10,000 nt of DNA from positions 1 through 10,000 of the forward strand of contig JAIWOH010000137.1 of NCBI GenBank assembly GCA_020216985.1. The letters run 5' to 3'. The position numbers and the translations under genes are program-made. Source of the stretch: Nitrospira sp. (GTDB taxonomy: Bacteria > Nitrospirota > Nitrospiria > Nitrospirales > Nitrospiraceae). Below the pieces are notes generated by a model. The model searched no databases and had not been told where the DNA came from. It was given only the letters and a program-made list of their open reading frames with translations. This document shows positions 1-7,502 of this stretch, one piece after another; the stretch's first letter is position 1, and each line of letters begins with the position of its first letter.

Positions 1-2
1 TG

Positions 3-128
3 GCGGTGACGGACAGTCCGTCGCAGGGGGTGCCGGAGCCGAGCGTGGTGTTGATGTTGGCCATGGGGATGCTGGGAGTGGTGGTGTGGAAAAGATTTTA
101 CATGGGGGGCGGATCACATGCGTCGTAA
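3..128 (+). CDS. C-terminal end of a PEP-CTERM sorting-signal protein (partial, 5' end outside window)
   Basis: Reading from base 3, an open frame runs to a TAA at 126-128. It carries a clear PEP-CTERM tail: a V-P-E-P-S motif (codons at 30-44), a hydrophobic stretch rich in V, L, M and G (about 45-86), then W-K-R-F as the basic cluster. In the family this tail directs a secreted protein to an exosortase, which cleaves near PEP at the inner membrane. Only about 41 residues are visible, so nothing can be said of the mature domain. Two things are odd. Some ten further residues (ending G-G-G-S-H-A-S) follow the basic cluster, whereas family members normally stop soon after it. The stop also lies inside the next gene, whose ATG is at 118. 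The frame is too short to stand out by length; the motif order supports it. Confidence 0.82.
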   Translation, partial: AVTDSPSQGVPEPSVVLMLAMGMLGVVVWKRFYMGGGSHAS

Positions 129-840
129 TTCCATGCTGATAAAAGGTTGTTCTAGTTGTTCCAAAGGATGGTATCGGCTTGGACTGGGGCTCGCGTTCGC
201 TGGTGCGATGGGATTTTCTCTGGCTACGGAGGCCGACGCCCTGCCGATTGTGTTTGAGTTTGGTTTTGGCGGTACGGTTTCGTACAGCGGCGGTGCTAAT
301 CCGTTGGTTACGACGGGCGGAGTCGTGACGGCCGTCAACAATGGAACAACCAGTCTGTCAATCAACGGGGGATTGCTCGACTTTTCGACCGGAAATTACG
401 TGAGTGGTGGAGCCACTACCACCGGTTTTCAAAATCAATATGCCGGCGGCGGTGCATTCACAATCAGCGGTGACATTGGCGGAAGCGATGTGGTTCTCTT
501 ATCTGGCAGTTTTTCCGGACCGTCGGTGTTTGATTGTTGCACCAGTGCCGTGTCGTCTTTCAGCGGGTTGTTGAACATTTACCACGTTGATTCGTCTCTG
601 GCTTCGGCTCTAGGGTTCAATCTTCCAGCCACGGGAGGGTCCATTGCCCAGGTGCAGATTTTCTTTAATGGGTCTGCACCGACTGTTGCGGGGACTGCAT
701 TTTCCGGGATCCAAGGTGGAGGATCTTTGACCGTGAGTGATAGTGCGGCTGGGGTTCCAGAGCCGGGGGCGCTGCTTTTGCTTGGGTTGGGGTTGCTTGG
801 CGGCGCGGTATATCGAGCGAAGGCGGAGAAAAGGGCGTAA
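118..840 (+). CDS. PEP-CTERM sorting domain-containing secreted protein
   Basis: This 240-residue protein has both hallmarks of an exosortase substrate. The N-terminus is basic (M-R-R-N), with a hydrophobic segment at about 21-37 and a likely signal-peptidase site after A-D-A at 39-41. The C-terminus has V-P-E-P-G (213-217), a Leu/Gly-rich membrane segment (about 218-231) and a basic end (R-A-K-A-E-K-R-A). The middle is rich in Gly, Ser, Thr and Val, as expected for a beta-rich secreted domain of no recognised enzymatic type; it has an adjacent Cys pair at 140-141. The start at 118 is preferred over the in-frame ATG at 133 because a G-rich ribosome-binding-like stretch (104-113) lies just upstream of it. 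It overlaps the preceding PEP-CTERM gene by 11 bases in another frame, suggesting co-transcription and coupled translation. Likely destination is the cell surface or extracellular matrix; the specific role is unknown. Confidence 0.9.
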   Translation: MRRNSMLIKGCSSCSKGWYRLGLGLAFAGAMGFSLATEADALPIVFEFGFGGTVSYSGGANPLVTTGGVVTAVNNGTTSLSINGGLLDFSTGNYVSGGATTTGFQNQYAGGGAFTISGDIGGSDVVLLSGSFSGPSVFDCCTSAVSSFSGLLNIYHVDSSLASALGFNLPATGGSIAQVQIFFNGSAPTVAGTAFSGIQGGGSLTVSDSAAGVPEPGALLLLGLGLLGGAVYRAKAEKRA

Positions 841-880
841 CTGTTTTTAAAAATCGCACAATCGCTGATTGAAAATTGAT

Positions 881-910
881 GGGGCTGACCTTTACGGGAA
901 GGTCAGCCCC
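881..910. terminator. Rho-independent terminator, probably bidirectional
   Basis: A perfect 10-bp inverted repeat (GGGGCTGACC at 881-890, GGTCAGCCCC at 901-910) extends inward by two T-A pairs to a 12-bp stem with a six-base loop. On the + strand it is followed by gttcttttgttg, a moderate U-rich tail, so it fits as the end of the PEP-CTERM transcript. On the - strand the following bases read atcaattttc, so it may also stop transcription of the TPR gene that ends at 946. The two genes converge here. Confidence 0.85.
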
Positions 911-945
911 GTTCTTTTGTTGATCATCGGAGAACGGATGAAAAG

Positions 946-3231
946 CTAGAGCTCGGATAAGATTTGCTGAGCTTCTTGAGCCCCGGGAAAGTTCCGATCA
1001 AGTTTCAACGCCAGTTGGAGCGACTTCTTTGCTCCTTCTTTGTCTCCGTTTTTGTATTGCGCCATGCCCAGGTGATAGTGAACAACGGGATGGGTTGGCA
1101 GTTTTTCAGCCGCTTCCTTCAACAAGCTGACGGCGAGCACGTAGGCATTTTTCTTGTAGTAGAGCCAGCCGATCGTATCGGCAATGGCCGGATCGTTCGG
1201 CTGTTGCTCCCTCGCCGTTTGGGCGTAGTTCAGCGCCACGTCGAGATTGCCGCCCTGTTCGACCAACAGCCAGGCGAGATTGTTGGCCGCCGGCGCGAAT
1301 TTTTGATTCAGAGCGAGGATCTTTTCATAACGTGCTTTGGCTTTTTCATATTCGCGTTTTTGTTCGTGGATGACGCCCAGCATCATGTGAGCCTGGACGG
1401 CTTGCGGTTCCTTGTCCACGACGGCCTGATATTCAGCGGCAGCCTGATCCATTTTCTCGGTCTGGTAATAAAGTTGTCCAAGGTTCATGTAAGCCGCAAG
1501 AAGGGAGTTATCGAGTTCGATTGCTTTCTTAAAAGATCGTTCGGCCTGGTCCATGTCTCGTGTCGCCAGCCACAGCTCGCCGAGCAAGTTTTCGTGCTGG
1601 GCGCTCTGGGGCGCCGCGGCCATCTGACGGAGCAGCCGTTCACGCCCCTCCGTCGGTTTCCCCTGCGCGACTTTGATCGCCGCAATTTGAACGATCGGTT
1701 CAATGGCGCTCGGTTTGAGCGACAAGGCTTCCTCGAAATAGGCGATGGCCTTTGAATCGTTCTTCTCGGCCCGGGCGACAAGACCGAGGCTATAGGGGAC
1801 CAGGGCTTCCTTGGGCAGGGCTTTGCCAATTGCTTCGTACACCTGTTTGCTTTTGGCAAAATCACCCTTGCGAAGATACGCGTTCCCCGCGATAAACGCC
1901 GCTTGAACGTTCCGTGGATTCAATTGCACAGCCGCTTGGGCGTGCTCCAACGCCAAGTCGAACGATCCTTCGTTGAGGAACAGTTCGGCCAAGGCCGTGC
2001 GGGCTTCAGGCATGGAGGGGTTCAGCTTGACGGCTTGAGTCAACGCTCCTCGCGCCTGGGCGATCTGGCGGCTTCTCAGGTGGGCGATGCCGAGAAAATA
2101 ATGGGCCGGCGCAAATTGCGTTTCCTCATTGGCGAGCGTTTGGAAGAGTGTAATCGCTTCCTCGACCTTGCCTTTGGCCAGTGCGAGCCGGGCGTTAAAG
2201 AAGCGGCCGGACAGATCGCGAGCATTTTTCGCAAGAATGGATTTGATTTGCGGTTCCGCCTCTTCCGTTTTGCCGAGATCGAGCAGCAGGGCGATCAATT
2301 TGTCTCGGGCGATGGCCGACGAAGCATTCACTTGCAAGGCCTGCCGATAGCCGGCCAAGGCCTTGTCCCGCATACCCAGTGAAACAAAGAAATCGCCCAA
2401 ATGCAGGTGTGGCCGTTCGTCCTGAGGATAGGCCGTGGCCCACTGCTGGAGGACGGCTTCGGCATCGGTTAGCTTGTTGGTCAGTTGGTAGAGATTGGCA
2501 AGTCTCAAGCGAGCCGGTTCATTGTCCGGCGCGATGCCGGTGACTCGCTTGAACATGGATTCCGCCTGATCGGGTTTGCCGGTTGAAAGGTGAAAGTCTC
2601 CCATCGCCAACATGAGGTCGAGGGAGCTGGGATTGGCCGTGAGGCCCTGGCGGAGGATGTCTTCCGCGGAGGCCCGGTCGTTGGCAAAGAAATAGGCACG
2701 AGACAGTTCGATATACACACCGGGGTCGGTGGGATCGAGAGCCAGCAGCTTTTTGAGCTCCACGATCCCCTCTTGATAGCGTCTTTCATTGATCAAGCTG
2801 CGTCCGCGGATCGCCAGTGCGTCCCGATCTTGAGGAGCGGATGCCAAGATAAGGTCGGCTTGCTCCCTGGCCTTGGCCGGCTCGTTCCCCACCAAATACA
2901 GCTCGCCGATTTTGAGCCGGGCGTCGCGGTTGTCTTTGTTGAGTTCGAGCGTCCGGCTCAATTCCGCGAAGGCCTTTTGAAGGTTGGCGATGCCGCCGAG
3001 TTTCAGATGAATGAGCGCCATTTGATAGTAGGCGTCGGCATTGCCCGGATCGGCCTTGGTCACGTTCATGTACTCGATCAACGCCTCGTGAAGCTGGCCT
3101 TTCTCCAGAAAACTCGCGGCCCGTTCAAGGTGTTTGGCCTTTTGGGCTTCCGGCGAGCCGGAGTTGCACCCCAGCACGACAAGCACAAGAACGAAGGAGA
3201 GTTTCCGCCATGCGCGCGTGCTTCTTATCAT
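946..3231 (-). CDS. TPR-repeat lipoprotein, PrsT-like (PEP-CTERM/exosortase system)
   Basis: This 761-residue protein has a lipoprotein signal: basic N-terminus, hydrophobic core 11-20 and a lipobox V-L-G-C with the acylated Cys at 22. The residues after Cys22 do not include Asp at +2, so outer-membrane retention is likely. From about residue 33 to 757 it is almost entirely tandem 34-residue TPR units (roughly 21), with the usual spacing of A-x-x-Y/F and P-x-x-x-x-A positions (for example around 566-609 and 713-745). The architecture, and a C-terminal I-G-W-L-Y-Y segment (687-692) with H-Y-H-L-G downstream, resemble the PrsT-type TPR lipoproteins that accompany exosortase/PEP-CTERM systems. 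It is shorter than the roughly 900 residues I recall for that family. Neighbouring PEP-CTERM genes support the link, but TPR proteins are hard to assign, so a general scaffold role in matrix or polysaccharide export is the alternative. The start at 3231 is preceded by a weak purine-rich site (AGAGAGAG) and gives the intact signal peptide. Confidence 0.85.
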   Translation of the reverse strand: MIRSTRAWRKLSFVLVLVVLGCNSGSPEAQKAKHLERAASFLEKGQLHEALIEYMNVTKADPGNADAYYQMALIHLKLGGIANLQKAFAELSRTLELNKDNRDARLKIGELYLVGNEPAKAREQADLILASAPQDRDALAIRGRSLINERRYQEGIVELKKLLALDPTDPGVYIELSRAYFFANDRASAEDILRQGLTANPSSLDLMLAMGDFHLSTGKPDQAESMFKRVTGIAPDNEPARLRLANLYQLTNKLTDAEAVLQQWATAYPQDERPHLHLGDFFVSLGMRDKALAGYRQALQVNASSAIARDKLIALLLDLGKTEEAEPQIKSILAKNARDLSGRFFNARLALAKGKVEEAITLFQTLANEETQFAPAHYFLGIAHLRSRQIAQARGALTQAVKLNPSMPEARTALAELFLNEGSFDLALEHAQAAVQLNPRNVQAAFIAGNAYLRKGDFAKSKQVYEAIGKALPKEALVPYSLGLVARAEKNDSKAIAYFEEALSLKPSAIEPIVQIAAIKVAQGKPTEGRERLLRQMAAAPQSAQHENLLGELWLATRDMDQAERSFKKAIELDNSLLAAYMNLGQLYYQTEKMDQAAAEYQAVVDKEPQAVQAHMMLGVIHEQKREYEKAKARYEKILALNQKFAPAANNLAWLLVEQGGNLDVALNYAQTAREQQPNDPAIADTIGWLYYKKNAYVLAVSLLKEAAEKLPTHPVVHYHLGMAQYKNGDKEGAKKSLQLALKLDRNFPGAQEAQQILSEL

Positions 3232-3284
3232 CGACTCTCTCTTGTTTGATTTGGAAGAAGAAGCGTTGATCTCAGATCGCTGGC

Positions 3285-3313
3285 ATTATTAAGCTAGGAG
3301 GACTTTTAGTCAA
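3285..3313 (-). promoter_or_regulatory. Sigma70-type promoter for the TPR lipoprotein gene
   Basis: Read on the - strand, TTGACT (3308-3313, five of six consensus bases) is followed after 17 bases by AATAAT (3285-3290, five of six). Transcription would begin near 3278, leaving a leader of about 46 bases before the ATG at 3231. Element quality, ideal spacing and placement support the call; no operator is evident. Confidence 0.7.
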
Positions 3314-3444
3314 TGATGATTTGCTTCTTGATCGGATGGCGGTTCGTGGTTTGCTCGATGTGATTGCGATTTCCCCCGCATTGGTGCATTGTACCAGACG
3401 GCCGTCTTAACGGATCACGCCGCTTGTTTCGAATCGCAGGGATC

Positions 3445-4683
3445 ATGTCTCGGTTCGTTTTTCTGACCGCCGTCAACTCCGTCCGTGTTCTCCGGCGAAA
3501 CCGATTGCAGGCCGGTCTGACGATATTGGGTATTACGGTCGGTGTCGGTGCCGTCATCATGATCGTCGGAATCGGACAAGGAGCGCGCTCCACGGTCCAG
3601 ACGCAAATAGCAAGTATGGGAGCCAATGTGATCCTCATTTTGCCGGGCGCGACGACGGTGGGAGGCGTACGGACCGGGCTTGGCGGCGCGGCGACATTGA
3701 CGGTGGCGGATGCGAGAGAGATCAAAAGTCAGGTGCCCCGGTTACGGGAGGTGGCATGGATCAAGCGGAAGGGCCTCCAGGTCGTCCGTGGAGGACGAAA
3801 CTGGAGAGTCAATGTCTACGGAGCTTCTTCCGGATTTTTCTTGGTCCGACAATGGCCTGCCGAGAGCGGGACGGTGTTCTCGGATGCCGACGTGGAATCC
3901 ATGAGCCGAGTTGCCGTGCTCGGTCGAACCGTGGTGGAGAATCTGTTCGATTCCGGGGATGATCCAGTGGGGGCCATCATCAGAATAGAGAACGTTCCCT
4001 TCCGTGTCATCGGTGTTTTGGCCGCCAAAGGACAATCGGCTGAAGGAGGGGATCAAGATGACGCGGTGTTCATTCCGTTTTCCACGGCTGAGCGGCAAGT
4101 GTTCGGTGTGCAATTCTTCGCCGGTTTAGTCGGAGCTGTTCTGACCGCCACGGAACGCGAAGAAGACTTGGGTGCGGCAGTGAGTGAAATCAGACAGATT
4201 TTGCGCCAACGGCATCGCTTACGCGAGGAACAACCCGATGATTTCACTATCCGAACCCAACAGGATATCGCTCAAGTTCAAGAGGAAACCAGCCGGACCA
4301 TGATGGGGATGCTGCTGGTGGTCGCCTCCGTCTCGCTTTTGGTGGGCGGAATAGGAATTATGAATATTCTTTTGGTTTCCATTACCCAGCGGACCAGAGA
4401 GATCGGAATTCGCATAGCCGTCGGAGCGAAGCGGTACCACATTCTTATGCACTTCCTCAGTGAAGCCTTGATCTTGAGTTTGCTGGGGAGTCTTTTGGGG
4501 GTCTTAGTCGGCCTTGTCGGCGCTCGTTTTGTGACGCAGATGGCCGGGTGGCCGACGGCGGTTCCTTTTGAGGCCATCGCCATGGCCGTCTTAATCTCGA
4601 CGGGGACCGGGCTCTTCTTTGGACTGTATCCAGCTCAGAAAGCAGCCAAGCTGAATCCCATCGACGCATTGCGATACGAATGA
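3445..4683 (+). CDS. ABC transporter permease, MacB/FtsX family
   Basis: From the ATG at 3445 the product is 412 residues, the usual size for MacB-type permeases. A cytoplasmic N-terminus with R-R-N-R leads into the first membrane helix (about 22-44, including L-T-I-L-G-I and G-V-G-A-V-I). A large periplasmic MacB_PCD-like domain follows (about 50-280), beginning with the typical M-G-A-N-V-I-L-I-L-P-G. Three C-terminal helices (about 286-311, 336-362, 373-396) make the FtsX domain, with the hallmark G-G-I-G-I-M-N-I-L-L, T-Q-R-T-R-E-I-G-I-R and P-I-D-A-L-R-Y-E. The frame is open back to a TTG at 3364, but those 27 extra residues do not resemble the family, while M-S-R-F from 3445 does and has AGGGA just upstream. 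Such permeases pair with an ATPase and often a membrane-fusion protein for efflux or lipoprotein/peptide export. Neither partner is in the window, so the substrate is unknown. The gene stands alone here, facing the dehydrogenase gene. Confidence 0.93.
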   Translation: MSRFVFLTAVNSVRVLRRNRLQAGLTILGITVGVGAVIMIVGIGQGARSTVQTQIASMGANVILILPGATTVGGVRTGLGGAATLTVADAREIKSQVPRLREVAWIKRKGLQVVRGGRNWRVNVYGASSGFFLVRQWPAESGTVFSDADVESMSRVAVLGRTVVENLFDSGDDPVGAIIRIENVPFRVIGVLAAKGQSAEGGDQDDAVFIPFSTAERQVFGVQFFAGLVGAVLTATEREEDLGAAVSEIRQILRQRHRLREEQPDDFTIRTQQDIAQVQEETSRTMMGMLLVVASVSLLVGGIGIMNILLVSITQRTREIGIRIAVGAKRYHILMHFLSEALILSLLGSLLGVLVGLVGARFVTQMAGWPTAVPFEAIAMAVLISTGTGLFFGLYPAQKAAKLNPIDALRYE

Positions 4684-4684
4684 G

Positions 4685-5980
4685 CTAGAGCCTCCAGTAT
4701 TTGATGAAAGAGGGCAGTTCCGTCGGATTGAGGATGCTTTTGACATCGACGACAACTCCGTATCGGTTGTTGCGAAGCAGCCGGAGCAACTCCGCCGGTT
4801 TCATGTCTTTATACGGCTGGTGTGCGACCGCGATGACGATGCCGTCGAGCTCGTTCATTCGGCTCCAATCGGCCAGATGAATTCCATATTCGGCAACGGC
4901 TTCCTCCGGTTCGGCCAAGGGATCGTGGACCAGCACGTCGATTCCATATTCACCCAGCTCTTTCACGATGTCGGGGACCTTGCTGTTGCGGAGGTCCGGC
5001 ACATTTTCCTTGAACGTCAGCCCCAGCACTCCCACTTTCAATTCATTGACGGGGCGTGAAAGTTGGGAGAGCAACTTGACGGTATGTTCGGCGACGAATT
5101 TCCCCATCCCGTTATTGATGCGCCGTCCTGCCAGAATGACCTGCGGATGGTAGCCGACCGATTCAGCCTTGGCGGTCAGATAATAAGGATCAACTCCGAT
5201 GCAGTGGCCGCCGACCAGTCCGGGAGAAAACTTAAGAAAATTCCACTTGGTCCCTGCCGCGTCCAAGACGGATTTGGTGTCGATGCCGAGCCGGTGGAAG
5301 ATGAGCGCCAGTTCGTTCATCAAGGCGATGTTCAGGTCACGTTGCGTGTTCTCAATGACTTTGGCAGCCTCCGCGACCTTGATGCTGGGAGCTCGGTGGA
5401 TTCCAGCCTTGACCACCAGCCCATAGGTTTGAGCCACGATTTCCAAGGACTCTGCGTCTTGGGCCGCCACCACCTTGATGATTTTTTCAAGGGTGTGTTC
5501 TTTGTCGCCGGGGTTAATTCGCTCCGGAGAATAGCCGACTTTGAAGTCCACTCCTCCCTTCATGCCGGACTTCTTTTCTAAAATCGGAAGGCAGATTTCT
5601 TCCGTGACACCAGGATAGACGGTCGATTCGTACACGACGATAGCGCCCCGCGCCATGTTGGCACCGATCGTTTCCGATGACATCCTAAGAGCTTTGAGGT
5701 CCGGTTGAAGTGCTTCGTTGATGGGGGTGGGAACGGCGACGATAATGAAATCGGCTTTCTTCAGATCTGCCGGATCGGAGGTGTAGTGCACGTGCGCGGC
5801 TTGCAAGTCTTCTTTCGTCACTTCTCCCGTTCGATCGACGCCACCCTTAAGTTCTTCGACCTTGGATCTGTTGATGTCGAATCCAATGACAGGGGCTAAT
5901 TTTCCAAAGGCGATGGCGATGGGTAATCCGACATAACCCAGTCCCACGACCGCAATCGATCGGTTCAAATTCTGTGTCAT
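4685..5980 (-). CDS. tviB: Nucleotide-sugar 6-dehydrogenase (UDP-GlcNAc/UDP-GalNAc dehydrogenase, TviB/WbpO type)
   Basis: This 431-residue protein belongs to the UDP-glucose/GDP-mannose dehydrogenase superfamily, which performs NAD-dependent four-electron oxidation of a nucleotide sugar to its uronate in the cytoplasm. The N-terminal Rossmann motif is G-L-G-Y-V-G-L-P (13-20) with Asp35 ending the second strand. V-P-T-P (83-86) and Y-E-S-T-V-Y-P-G (117-124) line the cofactor pocket. K-V-A-E-A-A-K-V-I-E-N-T (201-212) holds the conserved Lys and Asn, and G-G-H-C-I-G-V-D-P (257-265) places the catalytic Cys at 260. The C-terminal domain carries G-L-T-F-K-E-N (320-326) and D-L-R-N-S-K (329-334). 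Overall wording is closest to TviB/WbpO enzymes that oxidise UDP-GlcNAc or UDP-GalNAc, so an amino-sugar uronate for exopolysaccharide or O-antigen is likely; substrate choice cannot be fixed from sequence alone. Usually such genes sit with an epimerase and glycosyltransferases, which are not in view. The start has a strong ribosome-binding site. Confidence 0.92.
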   Translation of the reverse strand: MTQNLNRSIAVVGLGYVGLPIAIAFGKLAPVIGFDINRSKVEELKGGVDRTGEVTKEDLQAAHVHYTSDPADLKKADFIIVAVPTPINEALQPDLKALRMSSETIGANMARGAIVVYESTVYPGVTEEICLPILEKKSGMKGGVDFKVGYSPERINPGDKEHTLEKIIKVVAAQDAESLEIVAQTYGLVVKAGIHRAPSIKVAEAAKVIENTQRDLNIALMNELALIFHRLGIDTKSVLDAAGTKWNFLKFSPGLVGGHCIGVDPYYLTAKAESVGYHPQVILAGRRINNGMGKFVAEHTVKLLSQLSRPVNELKVGVLGLTFKENVPDLRNSKVPDIVKELGEYGIDVLVHDPLAEPEEAVAEYGIHLADWSRMNELDGIVIAVAHQPYKDMKPAELLRLLRNNRYGVVVDVKSILNPTELPSFIKYWRL

Positions 5981-5989
5981 CGTTCGAAC

Positions 5990-5995
5990 ACCTCC
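5990..5995 (-). promoter_or_regulatory. Ribosome binding site of the nucleotide-sugar dehydrogenase gene
   Basis: On the - strand GGAGGT lies nine bases before the ATG at 5980, an almost perfect anti-Shine-Dalgarno match. It fixes the start of the dehydrogenase and implies efficient translation. I could not find a convincing -35/-10 pair for this gene in the 220 bases it shares with proA. Confidence 0.8.
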
Positions 5996-6121
5996 GAATG
6001 CGTGGATATGGTGAGTGAATACAGGAAACTGACAAAAACCTGTCCCACTGTGCCATATGTTTAAAGAATCGGCAAGCGTCTGCTCTGTCCAGGAAACATA
6101 ATTAAGGGAGACAATGGCACC

Positions 6122-6150
6122 TTGACGGCTTCAGGGGGGAGGAGTATTCT
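6122..6150 (+). promoter_or_regulatory. Candidate sigma70-type promoter for proA
   Basis: TTGACG (6122-6127, five of six consensus bases) and TATTCT (6145-6150, four of six) are separated by exactly 17 bases. Transcription would start near 6157, about 47 bases before the proA ATG. The spacer is unusually G-rich (six consecutive G at 6134-6139). Position between two divergent genes makes it plausible, but the -10 element is weak. Confidence 0.5.
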
Positions 6151-6203
6151 TCGCGCTACGTTCCCGCTACAATTACCGTAACAGGCTCACCCCCCTATGT
6201 CGC

Positions 6204-7502
6204 ATGGAATCAAACGTTTTCGGCCAACCACCTGAATCAATCGAACAATCGGCTTCTGAATACATCGTGAAGCTGGTTGCCAAGGCCAAGCAGGCATCCA
6301 GAAAGCTGGCCTCTCTATCAACAACCGTCAAGAATCAGGCGCTGCTTGCCATGGCGGAGGCGCTTGAAGCCAAAACGGAGGAGGTACTGGAGGCTAATAA
6401 TCGCGATCTTGACGCCTTTGGGAATGCTCCGGACAAAAAAGCCATGGCGGACCGTCTGCGTCTGACGCCGCAGCGGGTCGCGGAGATGGCCGACGGAATC
6501 CGCGAAGTGGCGAAACTGCCCGATCCGGTCGGCGTGATGCCGTCGATGTGGATGAGGCCCAATGGGATGAAGGTGGGTCGCGTGCGCGTTCCGATCGGCG
6601 TGATCGGTATCATTTATGAGTCGCGTCCCAACGTCACGGCGGATTCCGCGGCTCTCTGCTTGAAATCGGGAAACGTTTGTGTCTTGCGGGGAGGAAGCGA
6701 AGCGATCCATTCCAATACGATGATCGCCGCCATCCTCTCCGAAGCGGCTGAAAAAGTCGGGGTGCCATCAGGCGCCATTACCTTTATAGACCGACCAGAT
6801 CGCGATTTAGTCCCGGTGTTGCTCAAGCAGGATCGCTTTATCGATTTGATCATTCCCCGAGGGGGTGAATCCCTCATGCGGTTGATTGCCGAACACTCGA
6901 CGATCCCGGTGGTCAAACATGACGCGGGGGTATGTCATATCTACGTGGATGTGTCGGCAGATCTCGAGATGGCCCACGCGATCTGTGTCAATGCTAAGGT
7001 GCAGCGCCCTTCGACGTGTAACGCCATGGAGACTTTGCTGGTTCATCAGACCGTCGCCCGGACGTTTTTGCCGAAGCTTGCCCACAGTCTGCTGTCGGCC
7101 AAGGTCGAAATTCGCGGATGCCCCAAAACCTGTCAATTGATTCCGGAGGCGAAGCCGGCAGATGAACAGGATTATGGGAAAGAATTCCTTGATCTGGTCT
7201 TGGCGGTCAAGGTGGTCAAAAATATCGACGAAGCGATGGATCACATGGCACGGTACGGATCGCGGCATACGGAAGCGATCGTCACGTCGGACTATGGGCG
7301 AGCCATGCGTTTTCTGAAAGAAGTCGACGCCAGTGCGGTGCTGGTCAACGCCTCCACCCGCTTAAACGACGGTTACCAATTCGGTCTCGGAGCCGAGATC
7401 GGGATCAGCACGTCCCGCATCCATGCCAGGGGCCCGATGGGACTGGAAGAATTGACCTGCTTTAAATTTATCGTGCTGGGGAGCGGCCAACTCCGCACGT
7501 GA
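6204..7502 (+). CDS. proA: Glutamate-5-semialdehyde dehydrogenase (gamma-glutamyl phosphate reductase)
   Basis: ProA reduces gamma-glutamyl phosphate with NADPH to glutamate-5-semialdehyde, the second step of proline synthesis, in the cytoplasm. The 432-residue product covers the whole family (usually about 415-420). Visible landmarks are P-I-G-V-I-G-I-I-Y-E-S-R-P-N (130-143), L-R-G-G-S-E-A (161-167), I-I-P-R-G-G (216-221), the catalytic Cys272 in R-P-S-T-C-N-A-M-E-T-L-L (268-279), and the C-terminal F-G-L-G-A-E-I-G-I-S-T (393-403). The family core starts at about residue 21, so the first 20 residues are an N-terminal extension or the start is further in; no ribosome-binding site stands before 6204, and an in-frame GTG at 6267 is a poorer alternative. 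proB is not adjacent in the window. The stop codon abuts the start of the next gene, indicating an operon. Confidence 0.97.
   Translation: MESNVFGQPPESIEQSASEYIVKLVAKAKQASRKLASLSTTVKNQALLAMAEALEAKTEEVLEANNRDLDAFGNAPDKKAMADRLRLTPQRVAEMADGIREVAKLPDPVGVMPSMWMRPNGMKVGRVRVPIGVIGIIYESRPNVTADSAALCLKSGNVCVLRGGSEAIHSNTMIAAILSEAAEKVGVPSGAITFIDRPDRDLVPVLLKQDRFIDLIIPRGGESLMRLIAEHSTIPVVKHDAGVCHIYVDVSADLEMAHAICVNAKVQRPSTCNAMETLLVHQTVARTFLPKLAHSLLSAKVEIRGCPKTCQLIPEAKPADEQDYGKEFLDLVLAVKVVKNIDEAMDHMARYGSRHTEAIVTSDYGRAMRFLKEVDASAVLVNASTRLNDGYQFGLGAEIGISTSRIHARGPMGLEELTCFKFIVLGSGQLRT

Noticed and set aside
964..1755. Long open frame (263 codons) on the + strand opposite the TPR lipoprotein gene
   Set aside because: It lies wholly antisense to a well-supported TPR gene, has no recognisable domain or ribosome-binding site, and similar antisense frames (1903-2382, 2590-3249) recur along the same repeat-coded region, as expected from the biased codon composition.
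3382..3396. Near-palindrome TGGTGC-ATT-GTACCA upstream of the permease gene
   Set aside because: Arms match at five of six positions but there is no second copy or convincing promoter beside it (best pair TTGCGA/CATTGT is poor), so an operator call is not supported.
3364..3444. N-terminal extension of the permease from a TTG at 3364
   Set aside because: The extra 27 residues are unlike the family N-terminus, while the ATG at 3445 gives a normal MacB-type start with AGGGA just upstream.
5063..5581. 172-codon + strand frame opposite the nucleotide-sugar dehydrogenase
   Set aside because: Antisense to conserved catalytic regions of a clear enzyme gene; its protein has no family features.
6021..6097. 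CAGGAAAC direct repeat (6022-6029, 6090-6097) and ACAGG/CCTGT inverted arms (6021-6043) between the dehydrogenase gene and proA
   Set aside because: Short, spaced unevenly, and not aligned with recognisable promoter elements; compatible with chance.
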